NCBI RefSeq assembly: GCF_016862435.1
Contig: NZ_BOMY01000008.1
Span: 1-64,000 of the forward strand
Direction: 5' to 3'
Source of the DNA: Paractinoplanes tereljensis
Lineage (GTDB): Bacteria; Actinomycetota; Actinomycetes; Mycobacteriales; Micromonosporaceae
Length of the DNA: 64,000 bases
Below are positions 54,523 through 62,438 of the stretch, piece by piece (the stretch's first letter is position 1; each line of letters begins with the position of its first letter). Below the pieces are notes generated by a model. The model searched no databases. It was not told the origin of the DNA and saw only the letters and a list, made by a program, of their open reading frames with translations. The position numbers and the translations under genes were made by a program.

Positions 54523-55878
54523 TCAGGCGTACCTGTCCCATAGATCACGCATCGGCGCCCAGCTTCCCCCGAGCTGATCTTTCCAGTCCGCGATGAGATT
54601 GGCGGATATGGGCGAATTCTCGTCGTCCCACCACAATCCCGCGACCGTCTTGGTCTCGCTGCCCTCGGTCACCCGGGACGCGTTCTCAGCGTAGTGGCCC
54701 TGAGTGCGGTTCGACGGCGCCGGGCGCCGGAACGGCTCGAGGACACCGGGCGTGAGCGTGTGCGCCCCGAGGTTCTGGCTCTGCGCGACCTCCCAGGCCG
54801 CGTTCTGGTCCTCGACCGTGTTGTATTCGATGAAGTACAGCGCCAGGCCGTCGAGGTTGCAGGCCACCCGGGTCGTCTCCCCCGCGCTGGCCACGGGGCC
54901 GCCGGGTTGACCGCTGCGCTTGCAGTCCGACACGTACGGCAGCCAGCCCTCGACTATCGCGTCCAGGTCGGTGCCGGCGAAGACGGGCTTGTTGATCTTC
55001 ACCTGGTTCTGCTCGAACTTGCTCAGCTCGGTCGACACCGTGGGCTTGGCGGGCTCGGGCGCGGTGGAGCGTCCGACGAAGAAGCCACCCGCGCCGAACA
55101 GCAGGAGCCCGGCGACCAGGCCCGCGGCGATCCCGACGAACAGGCGGCCGCGGTTCGGCGCCGGCGTCGGCTCGATGCGCCGGCCGCCGAAGGAGGACGG
55201 TGCCGAACTCAGCGGGTCGGCCGCCGAGCCCGGGGTGACCATGGGCCAGGCGCCGCTCTCCTGGAACGGGCCGTAACCGTACGGATTGCCGCTGGTCGGC
55301 TGGGCGGCGTAGGGGTTGCCGCTCATCGGGTCGGCCGCGGAGTAGCCGTGGGAGGGCGCGAAGCCCTGACCACCGGATGCGGGCACGCCGCTCGCCGGGT
55401 TGCCACTCACCGGATTGCCGCTGGCCGGGTTGCCACCCACCGGGCTGCCGCTCGCCGGGCTGCCACCGGCCGGATAACCGCCTGCCGGGTAACCCCCGGC
55501 GGGGTAACCGCCTGCCGGATAGCCGCCCGCCGGATAGCCGCCCGCCGGATAGCCGCCCGCCTGGTAGCCGCCGACCGTCGGGTACGCGCCGCTCGCCGGG
55601 TAGTGGAGGCCGGGAGCGCCGCTCGCCGGGGCGGTGCCGGCCGGGTAGCCGCCGGTGGGCGGGGCCGACTGCGGGTGGATCGGGCCGTGGGCGGGATATC
55701 CACCCGGGGCCGCCGGCGCGGGAGTCTGCGCCGGGAGTTGCGGGTGCGCGGGAGGCACGGAATAGGTTGTGTCGGCCGGCGGAGAACCCGCACTTTGCCC
55801 GACGATCGGCTCGGTCGACTCGGCACCCTGATGAAGGGGACCGTAGCCCCGCGCGTTGCTCTGCGAGTCCTCGGTCAC
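54523..55878 (-). CDS. Membrane protein with Pro/Gly-rich pentapeptide-repeat N-terminus
   Basis: The 451-residue protein has a disordered cytoplasmic N-terminus of about 240 residues that includes 13 tandem pentads of the GGYPA/SGNPA type (103-167), one membrane helix at about 246-268, and an outer domain of about 180 residues with Cys in VSDCKRSG and VACNLDG that may form a disulfide. The outer part contains ALYFIEYNTVEDQNAAW and WWDDENSPISANLIADW. Similar layouts occur in actinobacterial serine/threonine-kinase-associated and DUF4190-like membrane proteins, but I cannot name the family. It lies between recX and rny. Confidence 0.85.
   Translation of the reverse strand: MTEDSQSNARGYGPLHQGAESTEPIVGQSAGSPPADTTYSVPPAHPQLPAQTPAPAAPGGYPAHGPIHPQSAPPTGGYPAGTAPASGAPGLHYPASGAYPTVGGYQAGGYPAGGYPAGGYPAGGYPAGGYPAGGYPAGGSPASGSPVGGNPASGNPVSGNPASGVPASGGQGFAPSHGYSAADPMSGNPYAAQPTSGNPYGYGPFQESGAWPMVTPGSAADPLSSAPSSFGGRRIEPTPAPNRGRLFVGIAAGLVAGLLLFGAGGFFVGRSTAPEPAKPTVSTELSKFEQNQVKINKPVFAGTDLDAIVEGWLPYVSDCKRSGQPGGPVASAGETTRVACNLDGLALYFIEYNTVEDQNAAWEVAQSQNLGAHTLTPGVLEPFRRPAPSNRTQGHYAENASRVTEGSETKTVAGLWWDDENSPISANLIADWKDQLGGSWAPMRDLWDRYA
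55378..55572 (-). repeat. 15-bp (pentapeptide) tandem repeat inside the membrane protein gene
   Basis: Thirteen in-frame units encode GGYQA, six GGYPA, then GGSPA, SGSPV, GGNPA, SGNPV, SGNPA and SGVPA. The central copies are nearly identical at the DNA level (GCCGGATAGCCGCCC on the plus strand), and both ends are diverged. Confidence 0.9.
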
Positions 55879-55979
55879 GACCCAGGAGATTACCAGGCAG
55901 TCGCCAACGCCGATGTCCCGCGAAGATCGTTAACAGCACGTCACATCGACCGATGGGAGACGCCTCACACCCGGCCCAC

Positions 55980-56076
55980 GCTCGATCGGCGGGGGACGCC
56001 CCGTGCTCGGTCGGCGGCGTCGGCCCGCGCTCGATCGGCGGGGACGGCCCGCGCTCGATCGGCGGGGACGGGCTAG
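55980..56076. repeat. 24-25-bp tandem repeat downstream of recX
   Basis: Four units start at 55980, 56005, 56029 and 56053 with GCTCGATCGGCGGGG or close variants (the second has GCTCGGTC). The array fills the gap between the start side of the membrane protein gene and the recX stop and reaches the recX stop codon itself. It is not coding on the minus strand. Confidence 0.85.
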
Positions 56077-56819
56077 CCGAGGCCGGACGTCTCGTCGGCC
56101 AGGGCGTCGGCGTCTATCTGGTCGGCGAACTCGGCTGCCTCGGCGTCTCGGGCCACCAGGGCGTCCTTGACCGCGCGGAAGGCCACCCCCGCCGGGTAGC
56201 CCTTGCGCGCCAGCATGCCCACCAGGCGGCGGAAGACCGCCTCGGGTGGGCCGGTCGCGGTGCGCAGCTTGCGGTCCACCAGGGCGCGCGCCGTCGCGGC
56301 CTCGTCATCGTCGTCGAGGGTCTCCAGCGCCTCGCTTGCCACCTCGGCGTCGACCCCGCGCTGGCGCAACTCGTTGGCGAGCGCCCGCTTGGCGAGACCA
56401 CGCCCCTGATGCCGGCTGGACACCCAGGCACGGGCGAACGCCGCGTCGTCGATGATGCCGACCTCGTCGTAGCGATCGAGAACCTCGGCGATCACCTCGG
56501 CCGAGATCTCCTTCCGGGCGAGCACCTTCGTCAGCTCGGATCGCGTGCGTGGGCGCACCGCGAGCTGTCGCAGGCAGATCTCCCGGGCCCGCTCCGACTC
56601 GCTCTGCTCACTCGCCCCGGAGCCTCTCTGTTCCCGGGCCCCGGGTGTGGCGGAGTATCCGCCCGGCGAGGCTCGCCGGCGACGGGCGGGAACGTTGCCG
56701 CGTTCCGTTTCGTCGCCGTCGAGCCCGCCGGGCGGTTGCTCAGCGGCTGACCCGCGCGTGGTCCGGGGCGGGAGGGCATCCCATCCGCGCCCGGACCGTG
56801 CGCCGCGTCGTCCGGTCAT
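56073..56819 (-). CDS. recX: Regulatory protein RecX
   Basis: The 248-residue protein has the three-helix RecX repeats (AREICLRQLAVRPRTRSELTK, FARAWVSSRHQGRGLAKRAL, EAVFRRLVGMLARKGYP). RecX binds RecA filaments and limits their activity. The first 75 residues are Arg/Gly/Pro-rich and are an extension relative to E. coli RecX. ATG 56819 lies 14 bases after the recA stop, so it is co-transcribed with recA. Confidence 0.94.
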   Translation of the reverse strand: MTGRRGARSGRGWDALPPRTTRGSAAEQPPGGLDGDETERGNVPARRRRASPGGYSATPGAREQRGSGASEQSESERAREICLRQLAVRPRTRSELTKVLARKEISAEVIAEVLDRYDEVGIIDDAAFARAWVSSRHQGRGLAKRALANELRQRGVDAEVASEALETLDDDDEAATARALVDRKLRTATGPPEAVFRRLVGMLARKGYPAGVAFRAVKDALVARDAEAAEFADQIDADALADETSGLG

Positions 56820-56833
56820 CAGGCGTTACCCGA

Positions 56834-57880
56834 TCAGAAGTCGACCGGCGGCAGCTCGGGGCCGCCGGCGGCGTCCCCGGTCGTCTGGCCGACGCCCAGC
56901 TTCTCGAGGATCTTCTTCTCGATCTCGGCGGCAACGTCGGGGTTTTCCTTGAGGAATTCCCGCGCCTTTTCCTTGCCCTGGCCGAGCTGGTCGCCGTCGT
57001 ACGTGTACCACGCGCCGGACTTGCGGATGATGTTCTGCTCGACGCCGACGTCGATGAGCGAACCCTCGCGGGAGATGCCCTTGCCGTACATGATGTCGAA
57101 CTCGGCCTGCTTGAACGGCGCGGCCACCTTGTTCTTCACCACCTTGACGCGGGTGCGGTTGCCGACCACGTCGGTGCCGTCCTTGAGGCTCTCGATGCGG
57201 CGCACGTCGAGACGCACGGACGCGTAGAACTTCAGGGCGCGACCACCGGTCGTCGTCTCGGGCGAGCCGAACATGACGCCGATCTTCTCGCGGAGCTGGT
57301 TGATGAAGATCGCGGTAGTGCCGGAGTTGTTCAGGATGCCAGTGATCTTCCGGAGCGCCTGGCTCATGAGCCGGGCCTGCAGGCCGACGTGGCTGTCACC
57401 CATCTCGCCCTCGATCTCGGCGCGCGGCACGAGCGCGGCCACCGAGTCGATGACGATGACGTCGAGCGCACCCGAGCGGATCAGCATGTCGGCGATCTCG
57501 AGCGCCTGCTCACCCGTGTCGGGCTGGGAGACGAGCAGGGCGTCGGTGTCGACGCCGAGCGCCTTCGCATAGTCGGGGTCGAGGGCGTGCTCCGCGTCGA
57601 TGAACGCCGCGATGCCGCCGTTCCTCTGGGCGTTGGCCACGGCGTGCAGCGCGACCGTCGTCTTACCACTGGACTCGGGGCCGAAGACCTCGATGACCCG
57701 GCCGCGCGGCAGGCCGCCGACGCCGAGCGCCACATCAAGCGCGATGGAGCCGGTCGGGATGACGGCGGTCTGCACGACCGGCCGCTCCCCGAGCCGCATA
57801 ACCGAGCCCTTGCCGAACTGTTTGTCGATCTGCGCCAGCGCCAGATCGAGGGCCTTATCTCGGTCAGGTCCTGCCACCAT
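56834..57880 (-). CDS. recA: Recombinase RecA
   Basis: The 348-residue protein has the P-loop GPESSGKT at 67-74, the catalytic Glu region ([13 protein letters not shown]), and DNA-binding loops L1 ([21 protein letters not shown] in part) and L2 ([18 protein letters not shown] in part). No intein is present. It drives homologous recombination and LexA cleavage. ATG 57880 with GGGGTGG upstream begins the usual actinobacterial N-terminus ([15 protein letters not shown]); the frame continues to 57943 but those 21 residues are atypical. An SOS box lies upstream. Confidence 0.97.
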   Translation of the reverse strand: MVAGPDRDKALDLALAQIDKQFGKGSVMRLGERPVVQTAVIPTGSIALDVALGVGGLPRGRVIEVFGPESSGKTTVALHAVANAQRNGGIAAFIDAEHALDPDYAKALGVDTDALLVSQPDTGEQALEIADMLIRSGALDVIVIDSVAALVPRAEIEGEMGDSHVGLQARLMSQALRKITGILNNSGTTAIFINQLREKIGVMFGSPETTTGGRALKFYASVRLDVRRIESLKDGTDVVGNRTRVKVVKNKVAAPFKQAEFDIMYGKGISREGSLIDVGVEQNIIRKSGAWYTYDGDQLGQGKEKAREFLKENPDVAAEIEKKILEKLGVGQTTGDAAGGPELPPVDF

Positions 57881-58027
57881 GTCCGCCACCCCTGTACTCG
57901 ATTTGCCAGGCGTCTTCGCCGCTGTGCCTCTGTTCATCACCACGCGCTACAAGGTAGGCGGTGGGTATGACAAAAATCTTCCGCCCTGCTCTGACCTGTG
58001 GATGACGATGGCCGCTGTGGACAATAG

Positions 58028-58043
58028 CCGAACAGGTGTTCTA
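58028..58043. promoter_or_regulatory. SOS (LexA) box upstream of recA
   Basis: CCGAACAGGTGTTCTA contains the palindromic core GAAC-N4-GTTC and differs from the actinobacterial consensus TCGAAC-N4-GTTCGA at one base on each side. It lies about 150 bases upstream of the recA start and after the DUF3046 gene. A weaker copy, CAGAACAAGCGTACGA, is at 58060-58075. Confidence 0.7.
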
Positions 58044-58083
58044 GATCGAAGCGACACGCCAGAACAAGCGTACGAAAAATTGG

Positions 58084-58284
58084 TCAGCGCAGGCGGGCGG
58101 GCACCCGATCGGGGTACGCGGTAACCACGGCGCGCCAGATAGTAGCGGTATCAATACCGTCCGCAATTGCTTGATTGATTGTCCGATCGCCGAGCTCCCC
58201 GAAGGAGTGATCGGCCGCGATGCTCTGCGCATAGGTGGCACCGAATGCCTTGTCGAGCCGTGCCCGAAAGTCCGTCAAACGCAC
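58084..58284 (-). CDS. DUF3046 protein
   Basis: The 66-residue protein matches the small DUF3046 family found next to recA across actinobacteria (Rv2738c in Mycobacterium): opening MRLTDFRARLDKAFG, middle SFGELGDRTINQAIADG, end WRAVVTAYPDRVPARLR. The family has no known function. The fixed place upstream of recA suggests a link with DNA repair. The SOS box of recA lies downstream of its stop. Confidence 0.92.
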   Translation of the reverse strand: MRLTDFRARLDKAFGATYAQSIAADHSFGELGDRTINQAIADGIDTATIWRAVVTAYPDRVPARLR

Positions 58285-58297
58285 CCCGGAAGCCTAC

Positions 58298-58960
58298 TCA
58301 GCGCACGTTGGCCGCGACGACCTTGAGATCGTCGACCAGGCCGCGATAGGCGGTGTCGCGGTCGTCGGCGCGCAGGACCGCGGACGGATGGATGGTGGCC
58401 AGGGCCTGGATCTCGGCGACCGGGAAGTCTTCCGGGTGCTGGGCCGAGGCCGGCCAGGGCATCAGGCGGCCGCGCTGCTGGGTGACCCGGAACGACGGAC
58501 CGATCAGCGCCTTGCCCGCGGTGGCCCCGAGCACGACCACCATCTGCGGCTTGAGCAGAGCGAACTCGGCGACCACCCACGGCCGGCAGGCGGCGATGTG
58601 GGCCGGACCGGGCGTCTGGTGGATGCGGCGCTCGCCGCGTAGCTCGAACCGGAAGTGCTTGACCGCGTTGGTGATGTAAAGCTCGGTAGGGTCGAGGCCG
58701 GCGTCGTCGACCGCCTCGCGCAGGAGCCGGCCGGCCGGGCCGATGAACGGCAGGCCGTGCTGGTCCTCGACGTCGCCGGGCTGCTCGCCGACGAAGACGA
58801 TCTTCGCGTGCGGGGCACCCCGGCCGAAGACGGTCTGGGTCGCGTCCGCGTGCAGCTCGCAGCCCTCGCAGCCGGCGGCGGCCGACTTGAGGTCATCGAT
58901 GCTCGTGGCCTGTGGCGGCACCCACTCCTGAGCGCCAACCGGCGCGTCGGTCCTTGGCAT
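58298..58960 (-). CDS. UdgX-type uracil-DNA-binding protein
   Basis: The 220-residue protein is a family 4-like uracil-DNA glycosylase with the UdgX features: motif A GEQPGDVEDQHGLPF, the inserted loop RGERRIHQTP carrying His114, and the later IHPSAVL. Fe-S cysteines are seen in CEGCELH and ACRPW. UdgX binds uracil in DNA and becomes covalently attached through the loop His. It lies 13 bases upstream of the DUF3046 gene, on the recA strand. Confidence 0.92.
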   Translation of the reverse strand: MPRTDAPVGAQEWVPPQATSIDDLKSAAAGCEGCELHADATQTVFGRGAPHAKIVFVGEQPGDVEDQHGLPFIGPAGRLLREAVDDAGLDPTELYITNAVKHFRFELRGERRIHQTPGPAHIAACRPWVVAEFALLKPQMVVVLGATAGKALIGPSFRVTQQRGRLMPWPASAQHPEDFPVAEIQALATIHPSAVLRADDRDTAYRGLVDDLKVVAANVR

Positions 58961-59004
58961 GCCACGGTTCTACCCGAACCCCTGCGGTCAACGCACGGCG
59001 GCAC

Positions 59005-60360
59005 TCATCGGGAGGGTGACGGGAGGCCCACCGTCGAGGCCGCGGTCGCCACCGCCGCGGCCAACGGCGGGATGTCCGCGTCGTCGAGCGGGCTGATGGT
59101 GATGCGGATGCCCGGTGGACTGGCGATCCGGAACAGCGAGCCGGGCGCTACCGCGTACCCCGCGTCGCGCAGCAGGCCGATCGTGCGGGTCTCGTCCGGC
59201 ACCCGTACCCACGTGTTGATGCCGGTCGCGCCCTCGGCCTCGAGCCCGCGCGCCGAGAGCTCGTCGCAGAGAGCGCGGCGCCGCCGGGCGTAGCCGGCGG
59301 CCGCGCCGGAGACCGTGGCCGTCACGTCGTCGTCGAGCCAGAGCCGCAGCAGCAGTCGCTGCAGGATGGTGGAGACCCAGCCGGCGCCGAGCCGCATGCG
59401 GCCCACCACCCGGGCGATCGTGGTCTCGTCGCCCGCCACCACGGCGATGCGCAGGTCGGGACCGAACGGTTTGGACGCCGACCGGACGAACGCCCACGCC
59501 TCGGTCACCGGGCCCAGGCACTGCAGCGGCGCACCGGCCAGTTCGGCGGCGTGATCGTCCTCGATGAGCAGGACACCCCGGTGCCGGGTGAGCACCTCGC
59601 GCAGCTCGGCCGCGCGGGCCGCGGAGACGGCGGCACCGGTCGGATTCTGCGCGCGCACCGTGATGACCGCCGCCCGCGCGCCGGCTCGCAGCGCGGCGGC
59701 GAGCGACTCCGGGTCGGGGCCGTCCTGGTCGATCGTGACCGGAATCGGACGCAGGTCGAGCGCCGCCAGCAGGTCGATGAGGTTGGCCCAGCCCGGGTCC
59801 TCCATCGCGACCGCGTCGCCGGGGCGCAGGTGGGCGTTGAGCAGGCGCTCGATCGCGTCGAGGGTGCCCGGGGTCGCGGTGATCGCGGCGCCCTCCATCG
59901 GCACGCCGTCGGCGGCCAGGCGGGGGCGGGCGACGTCGATCAGCTCGGGCATGGCGACCGACGAGGCATATCCCTGCGGCGGGCCACTCCGGTCGGCGAT
60001 CTCGCGCAGGGCCGGGCCAAGGCTGGGCAGCCAGCGTAGGTCGGGCTCGCCGGAGGAGAGGTCGAGCACCCCGTCGGGGATCGGCAGGCGCAGGCCGGCC
60101 CGCCCACCGGCGATCGGCGGCCGGGACCGGACCCGGGTGCCGCGCCGGCCGTCGGACTCGACGACCCCACGATGCCGCAGCTCCTGATAGGCCTTCGCGA
60201 CGGTGGCCGGGCTGACGTGCAGCTCGCCGGCGAGGACCCGGATGGCCGGCAGCGCGGCGCCCCAGATGAAGTCGCCCCGGAGAACGCCCGACTCGATGCT
60301 GGCCGAAATCGCAGCGGCGCTGTCGCCGCTCACCTGATACTGTGCTGACACAAGACGCAC
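59005..60360 (-). CDS. MocR-type regulator: GntR helix-turn-helix fused to a PLP-dependent aminotransferase-like domain
   Basis: The 451-residue protein has a winged GntR helix-turn-helix (about 12-80; LPAIRVLAGELHVSPATVAKAYQEL in part) and an aminotransferase fold I domain (about 100-445) with the PLP Lys in RSASKPFGPDLR and NPTGAAVS. MocR proteins sense a PLP- or amino-acid-related ligand and often control a divergent gene. The gene opposite encodes a PNPOx-GNAT fusion, which is a fitting target. The start may be GTG 60360 or GTG 60351. The short palindrome TGTACTAGTACA lies in the gap. Confidence 0.9.
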   Translation of the reverse strand: MRLVSAQYQVSGDSAAAISASIESGVLRGDFIWGAALPAIRVLAGELHVSPATVAKAYQELRHRGVVESDGRRGTRVRSRPPIAGGRAGLRLPIPDGVLDLSSGEPDLRWLPSLGPALREIADRSGPPQGYASSVAMPELIDVARPRLAADGVPMEGAAITATPGTLDAIERLLNAHLRPGDAVAMEDPGWANLIDLLAALDLRPIPVTIDQDGPDPESLAAALRAGARAAVITVRAQNPTGAAVSAARAAELREVLTRHRGVLLIEDDHAAELAGAPLQCLGPVTEAWAFVRSASKPFGPDLRIAVVAGDETTIARVVGRMRLGAGWVSTILQRLLLRLWLDDDVTATVSGAAAGYARRRRALCDELSARGLEAEGATGINTWVRVPDETRTIGLLRDAGYAVAPGSLFRIASPPGIRITISPLDDADIPPLAAAVATAASTVGLPSPSR

Positions 60361-60362
60361 TA

Positions 60363-60374
60363 TGTACTAGTACA
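60363..60374. promoter_or_regulatory. Palindromic operator candidate of the MocR regulator
   Basis: TGTACTAGTACA is a perfect 12-base palindrome directly in front of the regulator start and 30 bases before the PNPOx-GNAT ATG. GntR-type operators have this length and symmetry. Confidence 0.6.
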
Positions 60375-60404
60375 GGTTTGAAGGCAAGCGCCGAGGAGGC
60401 CCCG

Positions 60405-61667
60405 ATGTCCGACCGCTACCCCTCGACGGAGCGCACCACCGCCACCCGCTACCGCGACCGGATGAGCTACGAGGCCGCGCAGGCACACGCCATCCTCGAC
60501 GAGGCGTATGACTGTTCCGTCGCGTTCGTGGTCGACGGCGAGCCTCGCGTGCTGCCCACCCTGCAGGTCCGCGTCGGCGACACGCTCTATCTGCACGGCT
60601 CCAGCGGCAGCCGGCTGGGCCTGTCAGGCCGCGCCGACGGGGTCCGGGTCTGCGTGAGCGTCACGCTCCTCGACGCGATTGTGTATGCGAGATCCCAGTT
60701 CAATCACAGCGCCAACTACCGCTCGGTGGTCGTGCACGGCACCGCCCGTCCGGTCACCGACCCGGCCGAGAAACTGGCCGCCATGGTCGCGCTGGCCGAC
60801 AAGGTGGGCGCGGGCCGCGCCGCCGACAGCCGGCCCCCGACCGGGCGGGAGCTGGCGCAGACAAGCGTGCTCGCGCTGCCCCTCGAGGAGGTCTCGGCTC
60901 GCGCCCGCAACGGCGGTGTCCACGACGACCCCGACGACGAGCAGTTGCCGCACTGGGCCGGCGTTCTCCCGGTGACCAGGGCCTATGGTCCGCCGCAGAC
61001 GGATGCCGGGGTGTCGGCCGCGCCGCCCGCCTATCTGCCCGGCGGCGGCTCCCCCTGGGTAAAGCCGGTGCTGCTCGAGGGCAAACACGTGCGGCTCGAG
61101 CCGGTGGCCCCGGGGCACGCCGCCGGGCTGCTCGACGCGCTCGCCGACGAGGAGGTCTGGCGGCACCTGCCGACGCCGCAGCCGCGCACGGTGGCCGAGA
61201 TGGCCCAGCACGTCGCCGACCTGCACCACCGGCAGTGGACCGGTTTCCAGATGCCGTGGGCGCAGGTCGAGCCGGCCACCGGCACGGTGATCGGGGTGAC
61301 CAGCTATCACGACATCGACCCGGTCAACCGCTCGCTCGGCATCGGCCACACCATGGTCGGCAAGCGATGGTGGCGCACCGGGGTGAACACCGAGGCCAAG
61401 CTCCTGCTGCTCGAGCACGCTTTCGACGTGCTCGGGGCGGAGAAGGTCTTCTGGTACACCGACATCCACAACGAACGCTCGCAGAACGCGATCGCCCGGC
61501 TCGGCGCCACCCGGGACGGCCTGATCCGCCACCAGCGGCTGCGGGTCGACGGCACCTGGCGCGACACCGTGGTGTTCGCGATGACGGCCGACGAGTGGCC
61601 GGCGGCCGCGCGGCGGCTGCGGGACCGGCTTGCCGCGGGTGGTTCCGCCGCCCGCGCGAGCGCTTAG
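60405..61667 (+). CDS. Fusion of a PNPOx-like flavin-binding domain and a GNAT acetyltransferase
   Basis: The 420-residue protein has two parts. Residues 1-205 are a pyridoxamine-phosphate-oxidase-like split barrel (YDCSVAFVVDGEPRVLPTL, LYLHGSSGSR, NYRSVVVHGTARPV), of the kind that binds FMN or heme. Residues 223-415 are a RimJ/RimL-type GNAT (LEGKHVRLEPVAPGHAAGLL, LGIGHTMVGKRWWRTGVNTE, NERSQNAIARLGATRDG). A linker rich in Pro and Gly joins them. ATG 60405 has GAGGAGG five bases upstream. It faces the MocR gene and is followed after 10 bases by a LysE exporter gene. The substrate is unknown. Confidence 0.88.
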   Translation: MSDRYPSTERTTATRYRDRMSYEAAQAHAILDEAYDCSVAFVVDGEPRVLPTLQVRVGDTLYLHGSSGSRLGLSGRADGVRVCVSVTLLDAIVYARSQFNHSANYRSVVVHGTARPVTDPAEKLAAMVALADKVGAGRAADSRPPTGRELAQTSVLALPLEEVSARARNGGVHDDPDDEQLPHWAGVLPVTRAYGPPQTDAGVSAAPPAYLPGGGSPWVKPVLLEGKHVRLEPVAPGHAAGLLDALADEEVWRHLPTPQPRTVAEMAQHVADLHHRQWTGFQMPWAQVEPATGTVIGVTSYHDIDPVNRSLGIGHTMVGKRWWRTGVNTEAKLLLLEHAFDVLGAEKVFWYTDIHNERSQNAIARLGATRDGLIRHQRLRVDGTWRDTVVFAMTADEWPAAARRLRDRLAAGGSAARASA

Positions 61668-61677
61668 GGTCGACGTC

Positions 61678-62373
61678 GTGCTGGGCATAACCGACTTCTG
61701 GACGTACGTGCTGGGCTCTGCGGCGATCATCCTGCTGCCGGGACCAAACTCGATCTTTGTGCTGTCGGTCGGCGCGCGCCGCGGGGTGCGCGCCGGCTAC
61801 CGGGCCGCGGCCGGCGTGTTCCTCGGCGACACGGTCCTGATGACGCTGTCGGCGGCCGGGGTGGCCTCGCTGCTGCGCACCTACCCGCCGCTATTCCTGG
61901 TCATCAAGTACGCGGGCGCGGCCTACCTGTTGTGGGTGGGCCTCGGCATCATCCGCGGCGCCCTGCGCCGCCTGGTCCGGCGCACCGCCCCGGCGCCGGG
62001 AAGTATTGCGGCGAGCACGGCGGAGGCGGGCACCGCTGCGGCGGGCACCGCCGCTGAGCCGAGCGATCTGCGTCATCCGTTCCGGCGGGCGGCGGTGATC
62101 AGCCTGCTCAATCCGAAGGCGATTCTGTTCTTCGTGTCGTTCTTCATTCAGTTCGTCGAGCCGGGCTACGCGCACCCGGCGCTGTCGTTCCTGGTGCTCG
62201 GCGCGGTGGTCCAGCTCTTCAGCTCGCTGTACCTGACGGCGCTGATCTTCGGCGGGAAGTTCCTGGCCGGCCAGTTCCGGCGCCGCCGCAAACTCGCGGC
62301 CGGCGCCGCCACCGGCGTCGGCGCCCTGTTCGTCGGCTTCGGCATAAAGCTGGCCACGGCCAGCATCAGCTAA
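61678..62373 (+). CDS. LysE/RhtB-family amino acid exporter (LeuE-like)
   Basis: The 231-residue membrane protein has six helices and the family motif LLPGPNSIFVLSVGARRGVRAG near the start, in part GPNSIFVLS, and later NPKAILFFVSFFIQFV. A loop of about 45 residues between helices 3 and 4 is rich in Ala, Thr and Gly (ASTAEAGTAAAGTAAEP), longer than usual. It should export an amino acid or derivative. GTG 61678 starts 10 bases after the PNPOx-GNAT stop; AGGGT is upstream. The two genes probably form one MocR-controlled unit. Confidence 0.9.
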   Translation: MLGITDFWTYVLGSAAIILLPGPNSIFVLSVGARRGVRAGYRAAAGVFLGDTVLMTLSAAGVASLLRTYPPLFLVIKYAGAAYLLWVGLGIIRGALRRLVRRTAPAPGSIAASTAEAGTAAAGTAAEPSDLRHPFRRAAVISLLNPKAILFFVSFFIQFVEPGYAHPALSFLVLGAVVQLFSSLYLTALIFGGKFLAGQFRRRRKLAAGAATGVGALFVGFGIKLATASIS

Positions 62374-62385
62374 GCCCGCAGACGG

Positions 62386-62424
62386 CCGGGCCGGGCCGGG
62401 CGCGTGACGTGCGGCCCGGCCCGG
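62386..62424. terminator. 13-bp GC hairpin between convergent genes
   Basis: CCGGGCCGGGCCG (62386-62398) pairs with CGGCCCGGCCCGG (62412-62424) over a 13-base loop. It lies between the LysE gene and the convergent Spo0M-like gene. Confidence 0.65.
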
Positions 62425-62438
62425 TGGGGCTGCGGTGG

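Noticed and set aside
54360..54596. A small frame of 78 codons in the gap downstream of the pentad membrane protein
   Set aside because: No ribosome binding site, no high third-base GC, and it overlaps the 3' end of the convergent membrane protein gene.
57881..57943. Upstream start for recA
   Set aside because: The 21 extra residues are not like RecA, and ATG 57880 begins the normal actinobacterial N-terminus behind GGGGTGG.
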